DNA of 64,000 bases from Olsenella profusa F0195 (GTDB lineage: Bacteria; Actinomycetota; Coriobacteriia; Coriobacteriales; Atopobiaceae): assembly GCF_000468755.1 (NCBI RefSeq), contig NZ_AWEZ01000043.1, positions 62,001 to 126,000 on the forward strand, in the 5' to 3' direction. How positions within the stretch are numbered: position 1 is the stretch's first letter; every line of letters begins with the position of its first letter. A program made the translations under genes and the position numbers. Of the stretch, positions 36,385 to 45,197 are shown one piece after another. The notes beneath the pieces are model-generated. The model was given only the letters and a program-made list of their open reading frames with translations. It was not told the origin of the DNA and made no database searches.

Positions 36385-37718
36385 CAGTTGCCTCCCTGGC
36401 CATGCGCTTGGCTGTACTCCTGGACCTTACGGATGACATCACGGTTGTAGCGTGTCCAATCGGCATCGAACTTTGCGAGGAACGCATCGACGTCACCGTC
36501 GATGACAAGCGTCTGCAGCATGGCCGGGACGGACATCTCGTCGGGATAGTGATGGTCCTGGTAGTCGGCGACCTTGGCATCATTGATGTAGTCCCTCATG
36601 CCGTCCAGCATGCCTGGCAGCCGGAAGTCGCCCGTGGAACAGGGCACGGCGTTCTGCTCGTCCACATATCCCTGCTGAGAGCCATGCTCCTGGAAGAAGT
36701 CGAGCACCTCATAGGCGGCCTCCTTGTCCCTGCAGGCAGCGCACACGCAGAACTGGAGGTCGACCCCCGAATTGAGCACGAGCTTGTCCGTGTCATCGGA
36801 TCCCGGCATCACAAAGGAGTCGATGTCCATGTCAGGGTTGGCCGAGAGGATCTGAGGGACCGCATAGGAGCCGATGGGGTACATGGCCGCCTCGCCGTTC
36901 GCGAAGGCCGTGCATGCGGAGTTGTAGTCAAAGGCCACCGGACCGTCCTCGGCATAGGTACAGAGCTTGAGCAACTTCTCCGCAGGCTCACGGTAGTAGT
37001 CGGAGAACGTGGCCCTCCCCTCGTTGACCTGCTGGTAGAGATCGATCGGCGCCAGCTCGACGGCTAGCGCGTTCCACGGCGCCGCACAGGTCCAGGTATC
37101 CTTGAAGCCAAAGTAGATGGGGAGAACCCCCTCCCCCCGAATGCGTTCGCAGAGCTCGCAGAGCTCCGTCCAGGTTCCGGGTAGGGCCCAACCATGCTGC
37201 TCGAACATCTGGCGGTTGTAAAGGATGCCCGCGGCATTGGACATGTAGGGAACGCCAAAGCTTCCCTCCGTGGGCACATACTCCAGGCTCTCGAGGATGT
37301 CCCGATAGGACTGCTTTACGTTGTCAAGGCCCGCATAGTCCGACAGGTCCGCCAGGATGTTGGCATCGACGAAGTTGGAGTAGTTGATATCTCCACCGAT
37401 GCCAATGATGTCCGGATAGTCCTCACGGATGAAGCGCGTCTTGATGACGGTCATGGCATCGTTGGGCGAGGTGATGGTGAGGTGGATGTCATCATGCGTG
37501 GCATTGAACTTTCCCTCAAGCTCCTCGAACACCTTGACTGCCTCGGGCTTGTACTGGATGACCTCGATCTCGGTCCTGCCGGAGGAGGGTCCGCACGCGG
37601 ACAGCCCGACGCTTGCTCCCACGGCGGTCATGCTGGCGGTAAGCCTCATAAGGGAGCGCCTGGTGAGTGATGGCCCTCCCGAGGTGACGGGAACTGTCCT
37701 GTCATCGTGTCTCGTCAT
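36384..37718 (-). CDS. Sugar-binding lipoprotein of the alpha-galactoside importer
   Basis: Extracellular solute-binding protein (family 1) that captures the sugar for the two permeases. 444 aa. The signal region reads LTRRSLMRLTASMTAVGAS then VGLSACG: a lipobox with lipidated Cys at residue 42, preceded by an Arg-Arg pair at 20-21. It may therefore be a Tat-exported lipoprotein. The body shows binding-protein features (FNATHDDIHLTI, DYPDIIGIGGD, NAAGILYNRQMF, AAYEVLDFFQEHG). Raffinose-family sugars are the likely ligand from the neighbouring alpha-galactosidase (inference). Confidence 0.93.
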   Translation of the reverse strand: MTRHDDRTVPVTSGGPSLTRRSLMRLTASMTAVGASVGLSACGPSSGRTEIEVIQYKPEAVKVFEELEGKFNATHDDIHLTITSPNDAMTVIKTRFIREDYPDIIGIGGDINYSNFVDANILADLSDYAGLDNVKQSYRDILESLEYVPTEGSFGVPYMSNAAGILYNRQMFEQHGWALPGTWTELCELCERIRGEGVLPIYFGFKDTWTCAAPWNALAVELAPIDLYQQVNEGRATFSDYYREPAEKLLKLCTYAEDGPVAFDYNSACTAFANGEAAMYPIGSYAVPQILSANPDMDIDSFVMPGSDDTDKLVLNSGVDLQFCVCAACRDKEAAYEVLDFFQEHGSQQGYVDEQNAVPCSTGDFRLPGMLDGMRDYINDAKVADYQDHHYPDEMSVPAMLQTLVIDGDVDAFLAKFDADWTRYNRDVIRKVQEYSQAHGQGGN

Positions 37719-37734
37719 GTCACAGACCCCCAAC

Positions 37735-38841
37735 CTAGTGCGCGATGGCGTACTCGCCAGCCTTGTCAAAGAGGCGGATCTTCTCGAGGTCGAGGCACAG
37801 GCCAACGGTCTGGCCGACGCCCGCCTTGGTCTCCGGACCCACTCGTGCGGAGAGCGAGAGGCCATCGGCGTCGCAGTAGAGCATCACCTCGGCACCCAGC
37901 AATTCGTACACGCTCACCTTTGCGGAAAACGGTTCGCTCAGACGCAGGCCCTCGGTCGTGCCGGCCTCGTGCACGTCCTCCGGACGCACGCCCATGACAA
38001 CGACCTTCCCGTCGTAGGGAGCGAGTGCCCTTGCGCAATCGCCCTCCAAGGTGATGGCATGCGTGCCCACGGTAAGGATTGCCCTGTCGCCCACTAGGCT
38101 CACCTGGACATCCATGAAGTTCATCTGGGGCGACCCGATGAAGCCGGCGACAAAGAGGTTGCTGGGCCTGCCATAGAGGTTCTGCGGGGTATCGACCTGC
38201 TGCACGACACCGTCCTTCATGGCGACGATGCGCGTTCCCAAGGTCATGGCCTCGGTCTGGTCGTGCGTGACATAGATGATCGTTGCCCCAAGACGATCGT
38301 GCAGTCTCGAGATCTCGGTACGCATCTGGACGCGAAGCTTCGCGTCCAGGTTGGAGAGCGGCTCATCCATGAGGAACACCTTGGGATCGCGCACGATCGC
38401 ACGACCCATGGCCACACGCTGCCGCTGACCACCCGAAAGGGCACTGGGTCTGCGCTTGAGCAGCGGCCCAAGGTCGAGGATGCGTGCCGCCTCGCGCACC
38501 TTGCGGTCGATCTCGTCCTTGGGAGTCTTGCGCATCTTGAGGGAGAACGCCATGTTGTCATAGACGTTCATGTGGGGGTAGAGGGCATAGTTCTGAAAGA
38601 CCATCGCGATGTCGCGATCCTTGGGCTCCGTGCCGTTGACGACCCTGCCATCAATCTTGAGCGTTCCCGAGGTAATGCCCTCGAGTCCTGCGATCATGCG
38701 CAGCGTCGTCGACTTGCCACAGCCAGAGGGGCCCACGAGGATGATGAACTCCTTGTCGGCTACGTCAAGATTGAAGTCCTTGACCGCCTCAAACCCATTT
38801 GGGTACGTCTTGCAGACGTGCTCGAGCATAACCTCTGCCAT
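37735..38841 (-). CDS. Sugar ABC transporter ATP-binding protein (MsmK/UgpC type)
   Basis: Energy-coupling subunit for CUT1 sugar importers. 368 aa with intact motifs: Walker [10 protein letters not shown] (residues 37-45), Q-loop [15 protein letters not shown] (135-139), Walker B FLMDE (156-160) and the switch His in [10 protein letters not shown]. It has a C-terminal OB-type regulatory domain (GVRPEDV). First gene of the seven-gene galactoside operon, with GGGGAG before the ATG. ATPases of this type can also serve other importers in the cell. Confidence 0.96.
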   Translation of the reverse strand: MAEVMLEHVCKTYPNGFEAVKDFNLDVADKEFIILVGPSGCGKSTTLRMIAGLEGITSGTLKIDGRVVNGTEPKDRDIAMVFQNYALYPHMNVYDNMAFSLKMRKTPKDEIDRKVREAARILDLGPLLKRRPSALSGGQRQRVAMGRAIVRDPKVFLMDEPLSNLDAKLRVQMRTEISRLHDRLGATIIYVTHDQTEAMTLGTRIVAMKDGVVQQVDTPQNLYGRPSNLFVAGFIGSPQMNFMDVQVSLVGDRAILTVGTHAITLEGDCARALAPYDGKVVVMGVRPEDVHEAGTTEGLRLSEPFSAKVSVYELLGAEVMLYCDADGLSLSARVGPETKAGVGQTVGLCLDLEKIRLFDKAGEYAIAH

Positions 38842-38909
38842 AGTGCTCTCCCCTTACGTCTACGCCTCCCAAGCAATCGGACTGGCATAAATGTACAAAC
38901 TATGAAGGG

Positions 38910-38943
38910 GATTCCATATAGAATTCTGCTATACATATATAGC
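38910..38943. promoter_or_regulatory. Divergent promoter/operator region of galactoside operon and AraC regulator
   Basis: An A+T-rich patch in the 140-bp divergent gap. It contains a perfect 6-bp inverted repeat GCTATA-CATA-TATAGC (38928-38943) and a second pair ATTC-CATATA-GAAT (38911-38924). It lies 38 bp upstream of the regulator start. These are the best candidate operator or -10 elements for the two divergent units; assignment to the AraC protein is inference. Confidence 0.45.
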
Positions 38944-38981
38944 CAGATGCTAGATTTTCCCGCATGTTCTACGGAGGGGCC

Positions 38982-39842
38982 ATGCCCGACTTCGTGTACA
39001 CCACCTTCATGGGTGGTCACTTCATAGACCTTGTCCCCTACGAATACGGTCATGAGAGCTGCTCCGCCAACCACTCCTTTGGTCCGGCACGGCGCAATCA
39101 CTTCCTCTTTCACTACGTCATCAATGGGACGGGAAGGCTCGACTTCACACGGTCAGACGGTCAGGAGGGCAGCATGCCCATCCATGCGGGCCAGGGATTC
39201 ATAATCTTTCCCCGCGTGGTGACCACCTACCAGGCGGATGGCGACAATCCCTGGCAGTACCTCTGGATCGAGTTCGATGGCCTGCGCATGGCCGAGAGGC
39301 TGTCGCAGGCGGGCTTCTCGCAGGACTACCCCCTCTACCAGCCCACATCCCAGTACGAGCGGGATATGATGATGCAGGAGATGCTCTACATCGTGGCACA
39401 TGGGCGCGAAAGCACCCTAGGCGTGGTCGGCCACGCCTATCTGTTCCTGGATCATCTCATCAGGTCCTCCTTCAAGCCACGGGAGGACACGAACGGCGGC
39501 ATGAGCGAGTTCTATGTGAGGGAGGCGCTGGAGTTCGTGGGGGCGCATTACCAAGAGGACATCACGGTCGAGGACATCGCCGCAAACTCCGGCCTTGACC
39601 GTAGCTACTTTGGCAGCCTCTTCAAGCGCTCCGTGGGAACGACCCCACAGCACTTCCTCATGGGATATCGTATGGATCGCGCTTGCGAACTGCTCGAATG
39701 CACGTCGCTCCCGATTGCGGCCATCGGTCGGGCGGTGGGCTACTCCAAGCAGCTGCACTTCTCGCGCGCCTTCAAGAACGCGCGAGGCGTCTCGCCCCGG
39801 CAGTGGAGGCGACAGACGGACACGACGGAAGGCACGGGGTAG
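38982..39842 (+). CDS. AraC-family regulator of the galactoside operon
   Basis: A 286-aa activator-type regulator. The N-terminal cupin-like sensing half (NHFLFHYVINGTGRLDF, GFIIFPRVVTTYQADGD, WQYLWIEFDG) resembles the MsmR/RafR group. The C-terminal 100 residues form the two AraC HTHs (ITVEDIAANSGLDRSYFGSL, FKRSVGTTPQHFLMGYR, IGRAVGYSKQLHFSRAFK). The ATG at 38982 follows ACGGAGGGG; an upstream in-frame ATG at 38964 has no such site. The divergent arrangement with the importer and alpha-galactosidase operon makes that operon its likely target. Confidence 0.93.
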   Translation: MPDFVYTTFMGGHFIDLVPYEYGHESCSANHSFGPARRNHFLFHYVINGTGRLDFTRSDGQEGSMPIHAGQGFIIFPRVVTTYQADGDNPWQYLWIEFDGLRMAERLSQAGFSQDYPLYQPTSQYERDMMMQEMLYIVAHGRESTLGVVGHAYLFLDHLIRSSFKPREDTNGGMSEFYVREALEFVGAHYQEDITVEDIAANSGLDRSYFGSLFKRSVGTTPQHFLMGYRMDRACELLECTSLPIAAIGRAVGYSKQLHFSRAFKNARGVSPRQWRRQTDTTEGTG

Positions 39843-39960
39843 GTTTCCCGGCATCCAACCGAGGCTCGTGGTTTGGCGCAACCGTGTAATCATTCTCGCC
39901 CCTCCTTCCCTGTGCTGGATACCGTATAGTTCTTGCGAGCTTTTCGACAGAAGGAGCACC

Positions 39961-41442
39961 ATGCCCAACAGCACCTGGAACGTAGGGTTTCACCTTCGCT
40001 CTCCCCGCGCCTGGATGAACGACCCCAACGGCTGCTGCCAGTTCCGCGGCGTCTACCATTTCTTCTACCAGTACGATCACGGCTGGCCCGAGATCGACCA
40101 GAAGGCATGGGGCGAGTTCTCCAGCACCGACCTCATCCACTGGACGTATGACGGCATGCCCCTCGAACCCTCCTGCGAGGATGACAAGCATGGCGTCTTT
40201 ACCGGAACGTCCTACGTGGAGAAGGGCACCGCGTCTGACGGTGGCGACAAGCTGCGCGTGTTCTATACCGGCAACGTGATCTGCCCCGCTCCCGACCACA
40301 ACCACAAGGACTTCGACTTCGTCTATGCCGGCCGTCATGCCGATGTGCTGACCTGCGAGAGCGAGGATGGCACCACCTTCTCGGGCAAGCGTGTCGTCAT
40401 CTCTGCCGAGAAGTATCCCGACATGTGCTCCATGCACGTGCGGGATCCCAAGGTCTGGAAGGAGGACGGCAGGCTCCATATGCTGCTGGGAGCCCGCCAC
40501 ATCGACAACCATGGCATGGTGCTCGTCTATGACTCCACCGATGGGTACACCTGGACGTTCTCGCACGCCATCAACCCCAGGTACTTCTTTGGCTATGTGT
40601 GGGAGTGCCCCAACATCGTGCACATAGAGGGCAACGAGTACCTCGCCGTGAACCCGCAGGGCCTGCCCAGCCTCTATGACCGCTGGCAGAACATGTGGCA
40701 GTCGGGCTACTTCCCGCTGCAGGGCCGTATCCTGGAGACACGCGAGGTGGACGAGCGCCAGTTCGTGGAGTGGGATCATGGCCATGACTTCTATGCGCCA
40801 CAGACCTTCCTGGACGAGCAGGGCCGCTGGATCCTGGTGGGATGGCTGGGCACCTTCGATGGCAACTACTCCGCCACGCCTGACAACCTGGCATGGTGGC
40901 ACTGCCTGACCGTCCCGCGCGAGGTCACCCGCGACGAGGAGACCGACCTGCTCAAACAGAACCCCGTCCCCGAACTCAGGCAGCTCAGGGGCACGCAGTG
41001 CGTGCTGAAGAGCCACGAACCGCTTGACATCGAGGGGCGTCTGGCCGACATCACACTCGAGCAGATCGCCTCCGCCGTGGGGACCCTCACGCTGGATGAT
41101 TCGTTCCAGATCAGCTACGTGCAGGGCCGCCTGGCCATCAACTACCTGGAGGCTAGGCATGCGGCGGGGCGCACGGACCGCTTCATCCGCCTGCAGCGAC
41201 TGACGAGCCTGCGCGTGCTGGTGGATGGCTCGGTCGTGGAGGTCTATGCCAATGGGGGCGAGGAGGTCTTCTCCTGTCGCTGGTTCCCCGACGAGAAGCC
41301 CGACCTCACCGTGGAGACCACGCTGCGCGCGGCACGCAGCTTTGCCTACCCCCTGCAGGACGCGATGGCCGAGATGTACGCGACCGCCAGGACGCCCGAC
41401 ATCAAGATGCCCGGCTGGAACGAGGAGATCCAGCTGGCCTAG
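39961..41442 (+). CDS. GH32 beta-fructofuranosidase (sucrase/fructanase type)
   Basis: Cleaves terminal beta-fructosyl units of sucrose, sucrose-6-phosphate or short fructans. 493 aa. The nucleophile Asp21 sits in WMNDPNG, the stabiliser in HVRDPKV, and the acid/base Glu in WECPNI, all in family order. A C-terminal beta-sandwich follows (LRVLVDGSVVEVYANGGEEV). There is no signal peptide. AGAAGGAG is ideally placed. It follows the AraC gene by 118 bp on the same strand, with a TATAGT at 39925-39930 as a possible own -10. With the alpha-galactosidase it completes raffinose breakdown. Confidence 0.95.
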   Translation: MPNSTWNVGFHLRSPRAWMNDPNGCCQFRGVYHFFYQYDHGWPEIDQKAWGEFSSTDLIHWTYDGMPLEPSCEDDKHGVFTGTSYVEKGTASDGGDKLRVFYTGNVICPAPDHNHKDFDFVYAGRHADVLTCESEDGTTFSGKRVVISAEKYPDMCSMHVRDPKVWKEDGRLHMLLGARHIDNHGMVLVYDSTDGYTWTFSHAINPRYFFGYVWECPNIVHIEGNEYLAVNPQGLPSLYDRWQNMWQSGYFPLQGRILETREVDERQFVEWDHGHDFYAPQTFLDEQGRWILVGWLGTFDGNYSATPDNLAWWHCLTVPREVTRDEETDLLKQNPVPELRQLRGTQCVLKSHEPLDIEGRLADITLEQIASAVGTLTLDDSFQISYVQGRLAINYLEARHAAGRTDRFIRLQRLTSLRVLVDGSVVEVYANGGEEVFSCRWFPDEKPDLTVETTLRAARSFAYPLQDAMAEMYATARTPDIKMPGWNEEIQLA

Positions 41443-41463
41443 GCCCACGACGCCCGCTCAGGC

Positions 41464-41490
41464 GGCAGGGCCCGTCCGCCCGGCCCTGCC
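41464..41490. terminator. Hairpin between convergent GH32 and HAD genes
   Basis: A perfect 9-bp stem GGCAGGGCC/GGCCCTGCC with a 9-base loop fills the 48-bp gap between two converging stops. GC-rich, without a T-run. A bidirectional terminator is likely from position. Confidence 0.55.
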
Positions 41491-42351
41491 TCACTCCCCC
41501 CGCCGGGACGCGGCGTAGGCCTCGTCCCACTTCTCGAAGGCGTCCTCTCCCAGATCGGCAAGATCCTCGAGCGCATGGCCCACGGCGTCCTCGTCGCAGG
41601 GGCCGATGTGATGGCGCGCGATGCCCCTCACCTTGTCGTTGGCGTTGGCGACGGCGACCGAATGGCCCGCGGCCCGCAGGATCTGCGCATCGTTGTCCGA
41701 GTCGCCAAAGCAGACGATCTCGTTGACATCGATGGCCAGCAGGATCTGCAGGACGCGCAGGCCGGACGCCTTCGACCAGCCCCTGGGCACGACATCGAAC
41801 ATGCGCGAGCCCGGCGAGATGAGGTCGAGCTTGGGGCACGCCTCGCGCACCCGCTGGCCCCAGGCGACGTTGTCGACGTCCTCGGAGCCCTCCTCGAAGT
41901 GCAGACCCGCCGTGATGATGGGGAATTCGGGGATGTCATCGGGTGCGCAGAGCTCGCTCGCGCGCTTGGAGCCCCAGAACGTGCCCATGAGGTTCTTGCG
42001 CGTGGTGCCCGAGATGAAGCCACCTGTGTCTCCCCTGCCGCTCACGTACACGCCGGGCAGGTCGTAGACCATATGGGCCATGGTCACCATGCTGTCGCGA
42101 TCCACCGCCGTCTCGTTGATGAGGCACCCGTGGGCGTAGATCTTCTTACCGTTGGAGAGCAGGGCCGTCTGCATGCATCGGCTGTCGCCCCTGAAGGACT
42201 CCAGGACGGAGTCCCAGTCGCGGCCCGAAGCGGGACCGAAGAACACGCCCTGCTCGGTGAGCTGGTGTATGGCGTCGATTGCCCGCTCGCTCGCCGGCTG
42301 CTGAAAGGGCAGCAGCGTGTTGTCCATGTCGGTCAGGATGAGCTTGATCAT
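41491..42351 (-). CDS. HAD-superfamily phosphatase, Cof subfamily (IIB)
   Basis: A 286-aa haloacid-dehalogenase phosphatase. Motif I is LTDMDNTLLPF, motif II is LLSNGKKIY and motif IV is VCFGDSDNDAQILRAAG; a Cof-type cap domain lies between. Such enzymes usually remove phosphate from sugar phosphates, and its place next to GH32 suggests a sugar-phosphate or cofactor-phosphate substrate, which cannot be specified. The ATG at 42351 is preceded by GGGAGCCAGG. Confidence 0.9.
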   Translation of the reverse strand: MIKLILTDMDNTLLPFQQPASERAIDAIHQLTEQGVFFGPASGRDWDSVLESFRGDSRCMQTALLSNGKKIYAHGCLINETAVDRDSMVTMAHMVYDLPGVYVSGRGDTGGFISGTTRKNLMGTFWGSKRASELCAPDDIPEFPIITAGLHFEEGSEDVDNVAWGQRVREACPKLDLISPGSRMFDVVPRGWSKASGLRVLQILLAIDVNEIVCFGDSDNDAQILRAAGHSVAVANANDKVRGIARHHIGPCDEDAVGHALEDLADLGEDAFEKWDEAYAASRRGE

Positions 42352-42551
42352 GGTACCTGGCTCCCATCGTCGCGTTGCGGATGGGCTCATCGTAGCAAGG
42401 TGGAGGCCGATGGGACGTCGCAAACACCCAACGATCCCAAACCACAGGTACGCGGCGGGGCGGCGGCATCCCCCACACGTCCGACCCACGGGCAATGCCG
42501 TATGATGGCGTGGCTACAGAGAGACCGCGCCGCACATCGAAGGGACCAGGC

Positions 42552-44027
42552 ATGACCACCGAACTCGACACCAGCTGGGCAACCGAGCGTAACGACTCCT
42601 TCTCACGGGAGCGCGCCAACCGTGTGGCCCGCAACTCCGTGACCTCCATGGACGTGATGGCCGCCGCCCGCGACATCTCCCAGATGCGCACCTACCATGA
42701 CACCTATGGCATCTCCATCCCCAAGACGGGCGAGGTCACCAACCAGCGCCAGAGTGGCCGCTGCTGGATGTTCTCCGCCTTCAACGTGGCGCGCCAGGCG
42801 ACCATGCGCTTCCTGGACGTCGACAGCTTCGAGTTCAGCCAGGCATACGGCATGTTCTATGACAAGCTCGAGAAGGCCAACGCCCTGTTCGAGCATGTCA
42901 TCGAGACCGCGGACAAGCCCACCGACTCGCGTGAGGTACAGGAGATCCTCCAGGAGGGCATGGGTGACGGCGGCTGGTACCCGTTTGCCATGAACATCAT
43001 CAGGAAGTGGGGCCTGGTTCCCAAGGACGCCATGCCCGAGACCGCCTGCTCCAAGAGCTCCACCCAGATGGATGACCAGCTCGACCGCGTGACGCACAAG
43101 GGCGCCTTCGAGCTGCGCGCGCTGGCCGCCGGCGGCGCGGCTGCAGACGAGCTTGCGGCCAGGAAGCAGGAGCTGCTGGCTGGCGTGCACCAGATCCTCT
43201 GCGTGTGCCTGGGCGAGCCACCGACGACCTTTGACCTGGAGCTCAAGGTGGGCAAGGACTGCAAGGCGGACGCCAGCCGGCTCTCCCCCATCGTGCCTGA
43301 CCCCAAGCCCAGGACGTCCGACACGGGTGACAAGGACGATAGGGATGACGAGAAACCCCAGCAGATCCTGCGCGACGCCCACCTGACGCCGCGCGAGTTC
43401 GTGAGGCGCTACGTGCCGTTCGACCCCGATGCCTACGTGGCGCTCGTCTCCATCCCCTCAAGGCGCTTCCCCTATGGCAGGGTCTACCGCGTGCTGCGCA
43501 GCGACTCCGTCCTCGGTGGCCTCAAGACCCGCTGCCTCAACGTGGCGCCCGAGGTGCTCGAGCGGGCGGCGATCGCCAGCCTGAAGGACGGCAGGCCCGT
43601 GGCGATGGCCTGCGACGTCATGCAGCAGTTCCCTCGCCACATCGAGGACTTCAAGCACGTCCTCTCCACGGACGCCGTGGACGTGAGCGGCCTGTTTGGC
43701 GTCGACCTCGACATGGATCGTGCGGGCATGATCGACGTCTGCGAGACCGAGCTGACCCACGCCATGACCTTCCAGGGCGTCGAGCTGGACGCAAAGGGCA
43801 CGCCCAAGGCCTGGCGCGTGGAGAACAGCTGGGGCAAGGACGCCGGCAAGGACGGCTACCTCATCATGAGCGCCGACTGGTTCCGCCTCTACGGCGGCGA
43901 GGTGGACGCCCATCGCAGCTACGTGAGCGACGAGCTGCTCGAGCTGTGGGATGACGAGAGCAGGGACATCGAGGTCGAGCCCTGGAGTGGCATGGGCCGC
44001 GCCCTGGGCATCAGGCGTCGCATCTAG
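42552..44027 (+). CDS. pepC: Aminopeptidase C (bleomycin hydrolase family), copy 2
   Basis: Second papain-fold aminopeptidase, 491 aa. Cys71 lies in SGRCWMFS, and the His and Asn are in LTHAMTF and VENSWG. Compared with the copy at 22098-23447 it has a hydrophilic insert of about 30 residues in the middle (PDPKPRTSDTGDKDDRDDEK), which may alter oligomer packing or gate the central cavity (inference). It has AAGGGACCAGG before the ATG. Monocistronic; it converges on the VOC gene. Confidence 0.94.
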   Translation: MTTELDTSWATERNDSFSRERANRVARNSVTSMDVMAAARDISQMRTYHDTYGISIPKTGEVTNQRQSGRCWMFSAFNVARQATMRFLDVDSFEFSQAYGMFYDKLEKANALFEHVIETADKPTDSREVQEILQEGMGDGGWYPFAMNIIRKWGLVPKDAMPETACSKSSTQMDDQLDRVTHKGAFELRALAAGGAAADELAARKQELLAGVHQILCVCLGEPPTTFDLELKVGKDCKADASRLSPIVPDPKPRTSDTGDKDDRDDEKPQQILRDAHLTPREFVRRYVPFDPDAYVALVSIPSRRFPYGRVYRVLRSDSVLGGLKTRCLNVAPEVLERAAIASLKDGRPVAMACDVMQQFPRHIEDFKHVLSTDAVDVSGLFGVDLDMDRAGMIDVCETELTHAMTFQGVELDAKGTPKAWRVENSWGKDAGKDGYLIMSADWFRLYGGEVDAHRSYVSDELLELWDDESRDIEVEPWSGMGRALGIRRRI

Positions 44028-44106
44028 GCCCGTCCCAGCATTCGCGTGCGGGCAGACCGCCCGGAGCCACGGGGATCCGAGCAGCCTGTGCATGCCCTGC
44101 GATCGC

Positions 44107-44475
44107 CTACCGCTCCGGCAGGATCTCGATGTACTGGCCGTCGGGGTCACAGATGAAGTACAGCCCCATGGCGGGGTTCTCCCTCTGGATGCAGCCCATC
44201 TCCTCGTGCAGCCTGTGGGCCGCCTCGAAGTCGTCCACCACGAAGGCGATGTGCGTGTCCATGCCACCGTTGTCATAGGGCTCGGTGCGCCCCCGGTTCC
44301 AGGTGAGCTCCAGTTGGAAGCCACTGTGCGGGTCGGTCATGAAGGTGTTGGACCACGAGCCGTCCGCAGGGCCACTCACGTGGTCGACCACCAGGCCGAG
44401 CGCCCGCTCGTAGAAGGTGCGGGTGGCCTCGAGGTCGATGACGTGGGTGCAGCGATGCACGAAGCGAAAGTTCAT
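44107..44475 (-). CDS. VOC-family protein, glyoxalase I-like
   Basis: A 122-aa single-chain glyoxalase/bleomycin-resistance-fold protein with two beta-alpha-beta-beta-beta modules. Metal-ligand positions of glyoxalase I are all occupied: His near residue 7, Glu in FQLELTWN, His in MDTHIAFVVDD and Glu in YIEILPE. Lactoylglutathione lyase-type activity is therefore plausible, although this lineage may use other thiols. Monocistronic, converging with pepC copy 2. Confidence 0.85.
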   Translation of the reverse strand: MNFRFVHRCTHVIDLEATRTFYERALGLVVDHVSGPADGSWSNTFMTDPHSGFQLELTWNRGRTEPYDNGGMDTHIAFVVDDFEAAHRLHEEMGCIQRENPAMGLYFICDPDGQYIEILPER

Positions 44476-44546
44476 GGCGTCCTCCCAAACCTAGGCAACG
44501 GATATCATGGAGCCAACTGACAGCAGTGTATACCAGGGAGGCTGGC

Positions 44547-45197
44547 ATGGCCGTACGCAACGTGGTGCTCGACATGGGGCAGGTGCTCCTGCGCTTCGAC
44601 GGGATGCTCTTCGCGCGCATCTTCACCGAGGGCGAAGAGGACGCCGTACGCCTGGACCAGGCCCTGTTCTCCAGCCCCACCTGGGCGCTGTTGGATGCGG
44701 GCGTGGTGGACGAGGCCACCATGGAGCGCGTGGCGCGGGCGAGCCTACCAAAGCGCCTGTGGGGCAACCTGCATGATGCCCTCAGTGACTGGGACCTCCA
44801 CCAGCCAGCCATTCCCGAGACCAACGCCCTGGTCGAGCGCATCCATGGGGCTGGCCTGGGCCTCTACCTGCTCTCGAACGCCGGCCTGCGCTTCGAGCGC
44901 GCCCACCGGCGCATCCCCACATGGGACCTCTTCGACGGCTGGGTGGTCTCGGCCTTCGAGCGGCTCATGAAGCCCGATGTACGCATCTACGCCCTCCTCT
45001 GCGACCGCTACGAGCTCGATCCCGCCACCTGCCTCTTCGTGGATGACAATCCCAACAACGTGCGGGGTGCCGAGGCCGCCGGCATGCAGGGACACCTGTT
45101 CGAGGGCGCCGATGGGCTCGAGCGGGACCTGCGCGAACGTGACGCCTGGCCCGAGGGGGCAGGGGTCCCGCCCCGTTCGCGCCGAGGGCTATCGTGA
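44547..45197 (+). CDS. HAD-superfamily hydrolase (subfamily IA)
   Basis: A 216-aa HAD phosphatase-like protein. Motif I reads VVLDMGQVLLRF: the second Asp of DxD is replaced by Gln, as in some YihX-type members. The motif II Ser/Asn is in YLLSNAGLRF, the Lys in FERLMKPD and the acidic pair in LFVDDNPNN. The first Asp nucleophile remains, but the acid/base Asp is missing, so catalytic efficiency is uncertain. It starts at an ATG after GGGAGG. Its 3' end overlaps the converging MFS gene by nine bases. Confidence 0.85.
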   Translation: MAVRNVVLDMGQVLLRFDGMLFARIFTEGEEDAVRLDQALFSSPTWALLDAGVVDEATMERVARASLPKRLWGNLHDALSDWDLHQPAIPETNALVERIHGAGLGLYLLSNAGLRFERAHRRIPTWDLFDGWVVSAFERLMKPDVRIYALLCDRYELDPATCLFVDDNPNNVRGAEAAGMQGHLFEGADGLERDLRERDAWPEGAGVPPRSRRGLS

